A stretch of DNA of 64,000 bases from CAVXWV01 sp963695415 (GCA_963695415.1 CAVOGL010000007.1:1-64000), one strand, 5' to 3'; shown: positions 1 to 11,143, counted from the first letter of the stretch. Notes: generated from the letters alone by a model not told the origin. Made by a program: numbers and translations.

Positions 1-33
1 CGGAAACTAGGCGCAAAATTTAGAACAAATTAA
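1..33 (+). CDS. 3' end of an upstream gene (partial)
   Basis: Frame 1 is open from the window edge and ends in TAA at 31-33, leaving only the C-terminal residues RKLGAKFRTN. The stop overlaps the aroE start by one base (TAATG), which suggests translational coupling and the same operon. Ten residues are too few to name the product; another aromatic-pathway gene would be expected from context. The open frame could also be chance. Confidence 0.35.
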   Translation, partial: RKLGAKFRTN

Positions 34-928
34 TGGTCAATAAGGCGGGAAAATTCTGGCAACTGGGTTTAATTGGTTACCCGTTGGGGCACAGTTTATC
101 ACCTCAGTTGCACCAGGCTGCACTGGTGGCAAATGGTTTGGAAGGACCTACCAATTGTTTCCTATTCCTCCAGACGATGAATGGGAACAGAACCTTCTTA
201 AACTGTTCTCACGTATCCGTTCAGGGGAAATCACTGGCATCAACGTAACGATACCTCACAAACAATCCGTCATCTCGTATCTTGACACGCTCTCAACAAC
301 AGCAGAGGCAGTTCATGCAGTGAATACAATTTATATGGAGCAGGGGAAACTGAGGGGGACCAACACAGACGTTGATGGGTTCATTCTGACCTATACCAGC
401 AATTCCCCCCCGATTATCAAACTGCACTCATGTGTAGGCGCAGTGCGATGGTATTAGGCGCTGGTGGTTCAGCGCGAGCCGTGGTTTATGGATTGGTGAG
501 GGCTGGATGGGAAGTTGCCATTGCGAGCAGACGTCCTGACAGGTGCCGCGAGTTAGCCCATTCACTTCACCTCCAATCTCAGGTTGATGTGCTTCCCATG
601 ACGGAAAATGATCTGGGAGGATACTTGAGCGTTATGGGAGATAACATCAGGCTTGTTATTAACACGACTTCGATAGGGATGTATCCCAAGATAGATCAAT
701 GCATCTTTGCCTGGGACTGTCTCCATACCGCAGGATTGTTTCGTATACGATTTGGTGTACAATCCCCGGAGGACGAAATTAATCGAAGAAACTGCGCAGA
801 AAGGTAACCCTGTCAGTAATGGATTGGGGATGTTAATAGAACAGGCAGCGCTTTCCTTTGAGATGTGGACTGCCACGAGTGCGAACAGGCAAATGATGAG
901 TGAAGCAGTGCAACTACCCGGAGGTTGA
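33..928 (+). CDS. aroE: Shikimate dehydrogenase AroE, frameshifted
   Basis: AroE reduces 3-dehydroshikimate to shikimate with NADPH. The N-terminus has the substrate-binding signature GYPLGHSLSPQLHQ. The middle has NVTIPHK, the catalytic-lysine motif, and NTDVDGF. The nucleotide-binding loop GAGGSARAVVYGL follows, then NTTSIGM, and the C-terminal part ends in NGLGMLIEQAALSFEMWT. All family landmarks are present and in order, but in three frames, with breaks near 146, 389 and 703. Joined, the protein is about 298 residues, close to the usual length. It starts the visible aromatic cluster and overlaps the preceding stop. Because motifs on both sides of each break are intact, I read the breaks as sequence errors rather than decay. 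Confidence 0.85.
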
Positions 929-937
929 GATTTACGA

Positions 938-2122
938 ATGACGAAGGCTGAGTTTCCCATCCCATCCAATCAGATGGATAATTTTCAAGCCCACTTTTTC
1001 GCTGGCGTCGCAGGTACTATCAAGCAGATGCGCCAGGAAGGTCATGATGTGATTTGCCTGGATGAGGGATCTCCTGATTTACCTCCCCCACCTGGAGTAG
1101 TGGATGCCTTAACCAGGGCTGCTTCTGATCCCGGCAGACATCGCTACCAACCGCATCGCGGCAGCGAATCCTTGCGCCAGGCATGGGCGTCGATGTATCA
1201 GCGCCTATATGGAATTAACCTTGATCCAGGAAAAGAGATCTTACCGCTGCTCGTTTCAAAGAGGGAATTTTTCACTTCCCGATTGCGTTCATCAATCCGG
1301 AGATGTAGTACTGGTGCCAGACCCGGGGTATATCACCTATACACGCGGTACAGCCGCTGCAGGTGGAAATACTCTTAAAATTAAATTTATACGCTCGAAA
1401 CCAATATTTGCCGGATCTGGATTTAATCCCTGCTTATGTCATAAAACGAGCCAAAATTTTATGGTTGAATTATCCCAACAATCCCACTGCGGCATTTGCG
1501 CCTGCGGAATTTTTCGAGGATGCCATACAGTTTTGCACCCGCTACCGCATTCTGCTTTGCCATGATAATGCCGCTTACTGCCAGGTTACCTTCAATGGCA
1601 AGCCGGCGTCAAGCGTACTTCAATTTGACGGTGCAAAGGATATCGCCGTGGAATTCAACTCTCTTTCGAAGTCGCACAACATGGCAGGCTGGCGAGTTGG
1701 AGCGGTTTGCGGAAATTCAGCGGCAATCAACCTGTTCTACTCATTGAAAACCAACATCGACAGTGGTCAATTTTTGGCAATCATGGATGCTGCGGCGAAA
1801 GCCATGTCAACGGATGAAGATTGGCTGCTCCAGAGGAATGAAATATACCGGCAGAGAAGAGATGTGGTCATCCAAAGTCTGCACAGACTTGGGTTGATGG
1901 CTGAAATTCCTCAAGGGTCGTTATACGTCTGGAGCCCTGTCTTGCAGGGTATGAAAGCAGTCGAATTTTGTAAAAAACTTTTAGATAGATGTAAAGTCAG
2001 TCTAACACCAGGAACGGTGTTCGGTGAATTGGAGAGGGTTTATGCGCATTTCATTATCCGAACCTATGGAACGTATCTCTGAAGCAATGTCACGCATCGA
2101 AAATGAAGTCGGGTCTTGGTGA
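938..2122 (+). CDS. PLP-dependent class I/II aminotransferase, frameshifted
   Basis: Fold-type I aminotransferase of the LL-diaminopimelate/aspartate aminotransferase group. The PLP lysine lies in SLSKSHNMAGWRVG. Other landmarks are LNYPNNPTAAF (the Asn-Pro motif), VLVPDPGYITY and the final substrate-binding arginine region LSEPMERISEAM. The reading frame changes near 1258 (short A run), 1300 (one G short), 1380 and 2037. The corrected stop is TGA at 2120-2122, about 394 residues, normal for the family. It lies between aroE and aroC. With lysine apparently made by the aminoadipate route elsewhere in the window, an aromatic or prephenate aminotransferase role is more likely than DapL, but this is inference from context only. 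Confidence 0.75.
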
Positions 2123-2143
2123 TAGTGAAAGGGTAAAATCAAT

Positions 2144-3324
2144 ATGAAATTACAACTGATCACAGCCGGAGAATCCCTATGGACCAGCCCTGGTTGCTGT
2201 GCTTGAAGGGATTCCGGCAGGTTTACCCTATAGATCCAGATATTATCAACGCCGAATTGTCACGCCGTCAAAAAGGGACGGGGGCAGGTCCACTAATGAA
2301 GATCGAAAGGGATCATGCCCAGATACTATCAGGAATCATGGAAAACTTAACGATCGGAGCACCGTTGGCGTTATTGATCGAAAACTATGATCACGTTAAG
2401 TGGAAAGGGAAACCGATCAAAGCTTTTACCACGCCCAGACCCGGTCATGCAGACCTGGCTGAGCCTTAAAGTATGGGTTTAATGATTTACGTCCCTCTTT
2501 GGAAAGGGCTTCTGCCCGTGAGACAGCCGCAAGGGTAGCTGCTGGTGCAGTTTGTAAAACAACTGCTGGCGCGGTTTGGGATTGTTGTTGGTGGTTATGT
2601 TGCATCGATAGGCGGGATTACTGGGCGGTTTGATGAAATACCTCTTCAGCAACGGATTGACATTGCCGAATCGAGCAGTGTGCGTTGCCCGGATCGAGAA
2701 GCATCACGAGAGATGGAGATTTGGCATTCAACAGGTGATGCAGGAGAGAAATACCCTCGGAGGGATTGTTGAAGTCGTGGCATTGAACCTTCCCCCAGGT
2801 CTGGGCTCATTTGTTCATTGGGATAGTGCTGGCAGCTCGGTTGGGAGCGGCAGTGTTGAGCATCCAGGCAATGAAAGGTGTCGAATATCGGCAGTGCCTT
2901 CGAGAATTCTCGAAGGTTGGGAACTGAGGTTCAGGAACTCCATCTTTCTCCACGAAGATGGGGATCATTTGATCCGGCACACAAACCGCAGCGGTGGGAT
3001 GGAAGGAGGGGTAACCACTGGAGAACCTCTCCTCATCAGGGCAGCAATGAAACCAATTGCCACAACCTTAAAATCGCAAAGATTGGTAGATCTGGCAGCA
3101 GGCAAGAACACGAAAACCGTTTATGAACGTTCGGATTTCTGTCCGGTGCCGTGTGCATTCCGGGTCTGTCGAAGCAATGGTTGCTTTTGTTCTCGCCGAT
3201 GCCTTGATAGAGAAATTAGGTGGGGATTTGATTGAGGAAATGCTGCCACGATTCCACTCACTTAAGAAACCCAGACTTTCAGACCTGGACATCAAAGGCA
3301 GCGACCATGTTTTTTGGTGCCTGA
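2144..3324 (+). CDS. aroC: Chorismate synthase AroC, frameshifted
   Basis: AroC converts 5-enolpyruvylshikimate 3-phosphate to chorismate using reduced FMN. The start is ATG 2144 (MKLQLITAGE), and one base removed near 2171 restores the N-terminal motif GESHGPAL. RRQKGTGAGPLMKIERD, TPRPGHADLA, SIQAMKGVEYG, NRSGGMEGG and the C-terminal VAFVLADALIEKLGGD are all visible. This is the worst-hit gene in the window: frame changes lie near 2171, 2228, 2462, 2556, 2721, 2832, 2887, 2939 and 3152, and the true stop is unclear (TGA at 3322-3324 is one candidate). A functional gene could not survive this, so either the sequence here is poor or the gene is dead; retained motifs favour the former. Confidence 0.8.
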
Positions 3325-3336
3325 TGATATACAGGA

Positions 3337-4890
3337 GTGACGGCTGTGACTCAAGAATTTATATTTATTTACGGTCCTCCAGGTTCTGGGAAGAGTACTC
3401 TGTGCTAGGTTGGCAAAGGGCTTTTCCTATCCTTTCATCGATCTGGATGAACTGATTGTCGAGCAAAGTGGTTGGTGGCTCATCTGAAATTTTTACCAGA
3501 GAAGGTGAAGCAGGGTTTCGACATCGTGAACTCGAGACTCTGGAAAGCGTTCTGAAGGGTAAACCAATGGTGATCGCCCTGGGTGGGGGAGTATTATTGA
3601 ATCCTGAAGCCAGGGAGTTAGCGGAGCGGAAAGGGAAAGTAATATGTTTGAATGCAGATTATGAGGTGTTACTCCAGCGAGTTCAATCATCAGATATGCA
3701 GCGCCCCCTTTTAAATGGTCAGAATCTTCTTCTCCGATGAACTTTTAAGGACTTCCTTACTTGATATACGCCAGGGACATTACCGGTCTTTTCCCTACAA
3801 GATGAATACAACCAACATTAACCGGAAGGCAATGGCAGGTGAAGCTCAGGTGATTTTGGGGATGTTCCGAATCCCATCTATGGGGAATGAGTATGATGTC
3901 AGGGTTGGGAGCGGTAGGTTGGGCAGAATTGCGGCCCAACTCCGCAAGCGCCAAATTGATGCTGCCATGGCGGTGGTCACCGACGACAATGTGGCACCTT
4001 TATACCTGGAAACCATCCAGCAGTCTCTGGCTTCTTCCGGTATAACTTCTGTAGGGCAGTTATCATCCCCAGCGGCAGTTTGAACAAGACCGTTGAGACC
4101 ATCTTTCATTTATGGGAGCAGTTCGCCAGGATGAAGCTTGACCGTGGCAGCGTGGTGCTCGCCTTGGGAGGGCGTGGTTGGCGATTTAGCCGGTTTTGCT
4201 GCGGCGACTTTCTTGCGAGGGATTCGCTGGGTGAATGTCCCCACAACTTTACTGGCTATGGTCGATTCCAGCCTGGGGGGAAAACGGTGCCGATCTGCAT
4301 TCCGGCAAGAATCTGGTGGGTGCTTTCCATGCTCCCGCTTTCGTACTCGCTGATACACATACGTTGCAGACATTACCGTGAGACGAAATGCGCAGTGGGA
4401 TGGCAGAGGTTATAAAACATGGCATCATTGCAGACCCGGGATTGTTTATAAGTGTGCGTGAAGGGTGGGAGGCTCTTTTAGATGATATCGACATGATCGT
4501 AAAACTAGCGATGCGTGTTAAAATCGATGTCATTGTGGAAGACCCCTATGAGAAGGGAAAACGGGCAGTACTCAATTTAGGACACACCCTTGGGCATGCC
4601 CTCGAGGCTCAATCGGGATACCGCCTGAAACATGGTGAAGCGGTTTCAATAGGGATTGCTGCGGCAGCCAAACTCTCAATGAGAATGGGCATGGCGGGAG
4701 ATGACCTGGTCCAATCTATCCGGGAAACGCTGGGTGTGTGGGGCTCCCGGTCGCCATCCCGGCGGATGTGGATTGGGAGAAAGTAATCGGCTTGTTATCC
4801 ATGGATAAGAAACGGGTGAGTGGGAAGCCAAAATTCGTGCTTCCGTTGCGCATAGGTGAAGTTGGTTGGGGGTATGAAATTGGGCTTTAA
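3337..4890 (+). CDS. aroK-aroB: Shikimate kinase / 3-dehydroquinate synthase, apparent AroK-AroB fusion, frameshifted
   Basis: The N-terminal third is shikimate kinase. Walker A is GPPGSGKST, the metal/substrate motif is FIDLDELI, and RELETLESV, ALGGGVLL and the lid RPLL follow. The rest is 3-dehydroquinate synthase: LALGGGVVGDLAGFAAATFLRG, PTTLLAMVDSSLGGKTG, the metal motif EVIKHGI, and NLGHTLGHALEA with its metal histidines. One frame runs without a stop from the kinase C-terminus (HYRSFPYKMNTTN, about 3765-3810) into the synthase start (GNEYDVRVGSGRLG, from about 3885), which points to one fused polypeptide. Frame changes lie near 3407, 3470, 3728, 4055, 4172, 4290 and 4737, plus an in-frame TGA near 4380. 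The GTG start at 3337 is a best guess. If unfused, aroB would begin at ATG 3861. Confidence 0.75.
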
Positions 4891-4917
4891 CCTGGTTAAG
4901 ATAATAAGGTGGCATCG

Positions 4918-5382
4918 ATGAAACGGGTTCTTTTACTGCATGGTCCAAATTTGAATTTGCTTGGTGAAAGAGAGCCTGGGGTTTATGGGACGATTTCCCT
5001 GAATGAGATGAATCAGCGCGTGATTGGACATGGGGTCAAGCTAGGATTTGAGGTAAGAGCAAATCAATCGAACAGTGAAGGAGCGTTGATCGATCATTTG
5101 CAGCTAGCCCGCCAATGGGCTGATGGAGTGGTTTTTAATCCTGGTGGTTACACCCACACGTCAATTGCTCTGCGTGATGCAGTCAGTGCGGTCAAGATAC
5201 CGGTTGTGGAAGTACACCTGTCAAACGTGCATGCCAGGGAAGACTTTCGTAGGATTTCGAATGATCTCTCCAGTGTGTGTGGGCAGTGTCGCAGGTTTCG
5301 GTTGGCGCTCTTACATCTTGGGGCTCGAGGCATTGGTGGGCGTCTTCGATGAGATTTCAAGATCTTTAATAATAAATTGTAA
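4918..5382 (+). CDS. aroQ: Type II 3-dehydroquinate dehydratase AroQ, frameshifted
   Basis: AroQ dehydrates 3-dehydroquinate to 3-dehydroshikimate. The N-terminal HGPNLNLLGEREPGVYG carries the catalytic tyrosine in the lid loop. NQSNSEGALIDHLQ, FNPGGYTHTSIALRDA and EVHLSNVHAREDFR (histidine and arginine of the active site) follow in order. ATG 4918 is chosen because AAGGTGG lies 5 nt upstream; a GTG at 4909 is also in frame. After about 5265 the C-terminus (GWRSYILGLEALVGVF) continues in another frame, so one base is missing or extra there. The true stop is either TAA 5367-5369 or TAA 5380-5382. It is the last aro gene before lutA. Confidence 0.85.
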
Positions 5383-5395
5383 ACAAGGTTTTCCT

Positions 5396-6124
5396 ATGAA
5401 AGTTCAGCTATTCATAACTTGCCTGACAGAGCAGTTTTTTCCAACCACCATCGAAAATATGGTTCACATATTGAAGAAACAAAAGGTGATGGTAGATTTT
5501 CCGTGGATGATCAGACCTGCTGTGGTCAGCCATTATTCAACAGTGGTTTCCAGTCAGAAGCGCGTAAGCTGGCGAAGAATTGGGTGAGGTATTCAGCGCT
5601 CAGGAAGGTTATATCGTTTCGCCCTCAGGCTCATGTGTGGACATGATAAAGCACCATTACCCTACTCTTTTCCCGAAAGGAACTGATGAGCACGAGATAG
5701 TTTCGGATCTGGCGTTACGCACTTTTGAATTCTGTGAATTCCTGGTAAAAGTACTGAACCTGACCCAGTTGGGCTCTCATTTTCCGCATGGTGGCAACGT
5801 ACCACGCCTCCTGCCATTTATCGCGGGTTTGGGGCTTAAAGACGAGGCAAAAATTTTGCTCAATGAGGTTCAAGACATTTTATATTCGCCAGCTGCCAGA
5901 AGAGGATGTTTGCTGTGGATTTGGCGGAGTCTCTTCAGTGTTGTGTATCCTGATGTCAGCAAGGTGATGATGGAACGAAAGATCGCCAACATCGAGGGCA
6001 CCGGTGCTGAATACGTTACTGCTTGTGATGCAGGATGCCTGATGAACATCGGAGGGGGATTGAAGAAGATCAATTCTCGCGTTAACCCAGGCACATTATT
6101 GATATTCTCGCTTCGACCGGATAG
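5396..6124 (+). CDS. lutA: LutA-type (Fe-S)-binding oxidoreductase subunit, frameshifted
   Basis: First subunit of the LutABC L-lactate oxidation complex (also called LldE/YkgE), a protein with two cysteine-rich CCG domains. Landmarks are MKVQLFITCLTEQFFP, DDQTCCGQPLFNSGF, SPSGSCVDMIKHHYP, TYHASCHLSRGLGL, DVCCGFGGVFSVVYP and CDAGCLMNIGGGL. They lie in different frames, with breaks near 5503, 5572, 5786, 5830, 5888, 5932 and 6090. The corrected end (HIIDILASTG, TAG 6122-6124) is 4 nt before the lutB start. The neighbours lutB and lutC confirm the assignment. About 242 residues, as expected for the family. Confidence 0.8.
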
Positions 6125-6128
6125 ACGA

Positions 6129-7561
6129 TTGAATACAGACAAGCCCGTTTTCATAGATTTCAAGACCTACAGCGAAAATGTTCCGCTCAATATCCCGTCA
6201 GCAGTTCAATTAGCTACTGATCGTTTTATCAAGAATCGCGCTCGGCGAGTTGAGGAATTACCGCAATGGGAACAGCTTCGACAGACAGCCTCAGACATCC
6301 GTTCGCAAACGTTAACCAATTTGGACGAGTGGCTGGAAATTTTCGAGCGAAACTTCACTGCACAGGGTGGGCAGGTACATTGGGCGGAGAACGACAGCAG
6401 GCACAGGAGATTGTGCTCGAAATTGCCAGTCAGAACAATGCGAAGCTTGCCGTAAAAGTCAAATCGATGGCAACCGAAGAAATAGCTCTCAATCACTGCC
6501 TGGAGATGAACGGGATTGATGTTTTCGAGACTGATCTTGGCGAGTTCATCATCCAGCTGGCAGGAGTGGGTCCTTCCCACATCATCACTCCTGCAGTCCA
6601 CATGAAAAAAGAAGAGGGATCGCCGCTTTTAGGCAGAAATTGGGTGTTGATGCGCCTGAAGATCCCATAAAACTGACACAGATAGCTCGAGATGTACTCA
6701 GAGAAAAATTCTTGAAGGCAGATCTGGGTATATCAGGAGCCAATTTTATGGTAGCTGAAACAGGAACCCTGGTGTTGGTAACCAATGAGGGGAACGGCAG
6801 GATGTGCACAACGCTGCCGGATGTGCACATCGCAATTGCTGGCATTGATAAGATCATCCCAGATTGGGATGCCCTGGGGGTGATGTTCAAGCTGCTAGCC
6901 AGAAGCGCGACAGGTCAAAAACTTTCCACTTACACCTCTTTCATCACTGGTCCAAAGAAATCGGATGCTGAACACGGACCGAAGGAACTTCACCTGGTGA
7001 TCCTGGACAATGGACGCAGCAATATATTAAGGACGAAGTTGGACGAGACGTTTTGGAAATGCATCCGCTGGCGGTTGCTGTCTGAATGTTTGTCCTGTGT
7101 ATCAAAGTGTGGGTGGTTATGCTTACGGCTGGTTCATCTCCGGTCCTATAGGGGCGATTTTTACGCCTCAAATCCTGGGAACAAAGGCTGCCGGACAGCT
7201 GCCATTTGCCTCAACCCTGTGCGGGGCGTGTGTGGACGTGTGCCCGGTCAAGGTGCCATTCACTGAAATCTTGCTCCATTTAAGAAAGCAGGTAGTCGAA
7301 GGGGAAGGAGTGATGTTACCAGTAATCCATCCAGCTTTAAGAATGGGTGCAAAAATTGGAGGCGCGGCTCTCGGTTCACCCTGGTTGTATAAATTCGGAA
7401 GCCGAGTGATGAGGCTGGTAATGTCACCAAAAACGAAAGATGGTTGGGTGCAACGACTGCCACCGCCCGTGAATCGATGGACGAAAATTAGACCTTTCCC
7501 AATATTCCAGGCGCGGTTCCGGGAAAAATGGAAAAAAATGAATGATGAAAGCGATGTCTGA
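6129..7561 (+). CDS. lutB: LutB-type iron-sulfur lactate utilisation protein, frameshifted
   Basis: Second subunit of the LutABC lactate oxidation complex: an LUD domain followed by two [4Fe-4S] sites. TTG 6129 is the only plausible start in frame, 4 nt after the lutA stop. The LUD part includes ISGANFMVAETGTLVLVTNEGNGR. Removing one G near 7071 gives the first cluster motif CIRCGCCLNVCPVY; the second is LCGACVDVCPVK. Between them lies the family signature GGYAYGWFISGPIGAIFTP. The other frame changes are near 6397 and 6615. About 477 residues after correction. The stop overlaps the lutC start by 8 nt, consistent with a coupled lutABC operon. Confidence 0.85.
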
Positions 7562-8211
7562 TAAAGAAAACCGTGACCGGATCTTAGACAATATTCGGAC
7601 TGCCTTAAGCCATGGGAATCACCATTTAATCAGTCCGGATACAGTTACTGATCGAGGATATCCAGCCAATAACCATTCAAGTACGACACCAAACCTCGAC
7701 CGCTTATTGGACGAGATCAGGCTGCTTTCAGGAGAGGGCAAAAAAGGTTACTCCTGCCGATATTGCTGAACTAACGGAAATCATTGGTCGATTCAGCGTG
7801 AAGAAAGCGGTTATGTGGAATACTGACCTGCTTCACAAGCTTGATATTGCACAATGTCTGGCGATGAATGGGGTGGAAAATATCCCACCTGTTAGTGAAC
7901 CGGAGGAACTGGCTTTATGTGATTTGGGTATTACTGGAGTCGATTACGCCATCGAAAATAGTGGTACCCTTGTACTGACCTCGTCGCCAGAGAAGCCACG
8001 CCTTGTTTCTTTGCTGCCTCCGCTTCACCTGGCGATCTTGTCCCCGGAATGCCTCGTGGGAGATATCAACGACGTTTTCCCGTTGATCAAAGATAAGAAT
8101 TACCTGGTATTTATCACCGGACCAAGCCGCACAGCAGACATCGAACTCACGGTCAGTCTGGGTGTACATGGTCCGCGTTCCCTGATCACCTGGGCTTTGA
8201 TGAAGGATTGA
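7554..8211 (+). CDS. lutC: LutC-type lactate utilisation protein, frameshifted
   Basis: Third subunit of the LutABC complex, an LUD-domain protein (LutC/YkgG). ATG 7554 begins MSDKENRDRILDNIRTAL. The conserved core GITGVDYAIENSGTLVLTSSPEKPR and the end FITGPSRTADIELTVSLGVHGPR are typical of LUD. One frame change sits near 7739 in a run of six As, after which the frame reads AKKVTPADIAEL. About 218 residues, normal for LutC. It overlaps the end of lutB. This is the last gene in the zone of dense indels; about 120 nt separate it from the ATPase gene. Confidence 0.85.
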
Positions 8212-8297
8212 CACCAATCAACAAGGAAATTTATGGATTGAGTCTGCGTCAGTATGTAAATAAAACGTGGTATAGTACCCCGCCAATAGTGTTAAAT

Positions 8298-8333
8298 ATG
8301 CAGAAAATGGAAATAAATGGAAAATTTTCTTGA
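8298..8333 (+). other. Possible upstream mini-ORF coupled to the cation ATPase gene
   Basis: ATG 8298 opens an 11-codon frame (MQKMEINGKFS) whose TGA at 8331-8333 shares one base with the ATPase ATG at 8333. The ATPase has no clear Shine-Dalgarno sequence, so reinitiation from the mini-ORF is possible. An extended -10 (TGGTATAGT, 8268-8276) lies upstream. There is no comparative support and the overlap may be chance. Confidence 0.25.
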
Positions 8334-11143
8334 TGGAACAAACAAAGCCAGTAAATTCAATCCATGACTCAATATGGCATTCATTAAGTCCTGACGAAGC
8401 GATCAATCTCCTTAATTCTAACCGGATGCGAGGGTTAACTAACCCTGTAGCGGATAAGCGCCTGCTTGAGAACGGTTATAACGAGTTAATAGAATCACCA
8501 CGACCTACATTCTGGCATCGTTTGTGGATCCAGTTGAAAGGATTCCTGGTTGTATTGTTAATTGTTGCAAGTGTAGTTTCACTTATCCTGGGAGATTACA
8601 TAGAAGCAGCTGCAATTATGGCGATTGTGGTTCTCAACGCTGTATTAGGTGTCGTCCAGGAATCGCGCGCCGAAGAAGCCCTGGCTGCATTGAAGAAAAT
8701 GACTGCGCCTGAAGCGACGGTTATCCGCGATGGGGTCCAGCAGGTGATTGCCTCAAGAGAACTGGTCCTGGGCGATCTGGTCATCCTTGAAACTGGCAAT
8801 TTTGTCCCCGCTGATATCCGGTTGATCGAAGCTGTAAATTTACAGATATCGGAAGCCAGCCTGACGGGCGAATCGGTGCCAGTCCAGAAGAAGGCTGACA
8901 CGGTTCTGGACCGTGAGCTTCCTCTAGGGGACCGCAAGAACACCGCATATATGAGTACAACCGTGACGTATGGTCGCGGCAGGGGTGTTGTCATCAGCAC
9001 CGGGATGAATACACAGTTGGGTTTGATCGCCCAATTGGTGCAAAGTTTCCAGGATGAGCCAACACCGTTGCAGAAAAAACTGGATCAATTGGGACGAACT
9101 CTGGGTATTGCTGCATTAGCGGTGTGTGCTCTCGTATTTTTTATCGGTGTTGGGCGGTTTTTGCTCGATCCAATCCCAGGTATCACCCTCACGGAAGAAC
9201 TCATTGAGATGTTCATGGTTTCTGTCAGCCTGGCTATAGCCGCTGTCCCAGAAGGATTACCGGCGGTTGTCACCATCTGCCTGGCTCTGGGAGTGCAGCG
9301 CATGATCAGACGACACGCGCTTCTGCGCCAGCTTTCAGCTGTTGAAGCCTTGGGCTCAGCCACAGTTATTTGTTCTGATAAGACAGGGACTTTGACCCAG
9401 AACGAAATGACGGTGGTCAATGTTTGGGGTGACAGGAAATTGTTAAAAGTGACCGGTGAAGGGTACGAACCCGAGGGGAATTTTATCGAAGGTAGCGAAC
9501 ATGTGGAGCCAGCTGAAAATCCTATATTCAACTTGCTGCTTAAGACGTTACTTTTGTGTAATAACGCTTACATAGAAACCAGCGGAACCTCTATTGACCG
9601 GCTGACCTGGCGCATGGTGGGAGATCCAACGGAAGGAGCGCTTGTAGTCCTGGCTGCAAAAGCAGGGTTTTGGAAGTATGAGCAAGAAAATGATCTGCCC
9701 CGTGTGGCTGAGATTCCCTTTGATTCAGAAAGAAAAGTGATGACGACGTTCCATCAAAATGCCAGGTCGAACCATCGAGAAAAAATGATGGGTGATCATA
9801 ATTTCCTGGCGATGGTTAAGGGAGCACCGGACATCGTTCTTGGAAAATGTGATTATATTTTGCGTAATGGTCGCGTGATCCCATTAGATGATCACGACCG
9901 GCAAGAAATCCTGGACACGAATGCTGATTTGTCCTCTCAAGCCTTAAGGGTGTTGGCAGGTGCGGTCAAACCACTGGATGTTCTGCCTGATGTCGAAAAA
10001 CCAAATGTAGATGAGATCGAACACGGCTTGATTTTTTGTGGGTTGGCAGGCATGATCGACCCGCCGCGACCAGAAGTGAAAAGCGCTATTGAAACTGCCA
10101 GAAACGCAGGGATAAAAACGGTGATGATCACCGGAGATTACCCCAATACAGCAAAAGCAATTGCTGAGCAAATAGGTTTATTACGCAAGAATGGAAAAGT
10201 GATCCATGGCAGCGAATTAGACCGGCTAAATGAGAGGGAATTGTCTGGAATCGTTGATGATGTAGATGTTTATGCCCGGGTGTCTCCCCAGCATAAGGTT
10301 AAAATCGTTGAAGGACTTCAGTCCCAGAACCAGGTTGTATCGATGACAGGTGATGGGGTTAATGATGCACCCGCCTTGAAAAAGGCGGATATCGGTGTTG
10401 CCATGGGGATCACCGGGACGGATGTCAGTAAAGAAGCGTCCTCGATGGTGCTGACGGACGATAATTTTGCATCCATTGTATCGGCGATTGAAGAGGGGCG
10501 GATCATCTATTCAAACATACGCAAGTTTGTTTTTTACCTGTTATCCTGCAATGTTGGCGAAATTTTGATCATATTCTTGTCGACACTGGCTGGTTTGCCT
10601 CTACCATTGACTGCGATTTAACTTTTAGCCCTCAACCTTGTGACAGATGGCGCACCAGCCCTGGCTCTTGGACTTGAACAGGGTGATCCTGACATCATGG
10701 ATCAAAAACCACGCAAACCGGATGAACCTGTTATCAATAAATCCATGTTGATCGGTATTTCAATTCAAGCCGTTGCCATTACGGCGGTTGTTTTAAGTGC
10801 ATTTTTGATTGGTCTAAATTATTATCCGGACAACTTGAGATATGCAGAAACCATGGCATTTGTAACCTTATCCTTTTCTGAACTGCTGCGTGCATATACC
10901 TCCCGTTCGGAACGATACTCCATATTCAAGATCGGTGTTTTCACCAATCGATTTATGCAGTACGCCGTTATCAGTTCGATCATCATCTTGATCCTAATCA
11001 TATACCTTCCATTTTTGAACACGATATTCGAAACAGTTCCCCTGTTATGGCAAACCTGGTTGTTATTACTACCTTTGATCCTGGTGCCTTCGATTGCGGC
11101 TGAATTGACGAAATTGATTCAGGTGAAATTCGCCAGGGCTTGA
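8333..11143 (+). CDS. P2-type (Ca2+-like) cation-transporting ATPase, interrupted by an in-frame stop
   Basis: Membrane ATPase that pumps a cation, probably Ca2+, through a phospho-aspartate intermediate. In order: an N-terminal cation ATPase domain, the actuator motif SLTGESVPV (about residue 180), PEGLPAVV in TM4 (about 306), the phosphorylation site DKTGTLT (about 349), nucleotide-binding KGAPD, and the hinge TGDGVNDAPALKKADIGVAMG (from about 671), then C-terminal membrane helices. TAA at 10619-10621 falls in frame within TM6, at a place where the family has Gln (PLTAI-Q-LLALNLVTDGAP). The same frame then continues to 11143 with a normal C-terminus. A single C-to-T change, CAA to TAA, explains it. 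Full length would be 936 residues. If real, the stop removes the last helices and kills the pump. Confidence 0.85.

Noticed and set aside
562..969. Long open frame on the minus strand across aroE and the aminotransferase start
   Set aside because: It is antisense to clear AroE motifs and has no recognisable protein features.
938..2122. Assignment of the aminotransferase as DapL for lysine synthesis
   Set aside because: The motif resemblance is shared across the family, and the aro neighbours and the aminoadipate operon argue against a diaminopimelate role.
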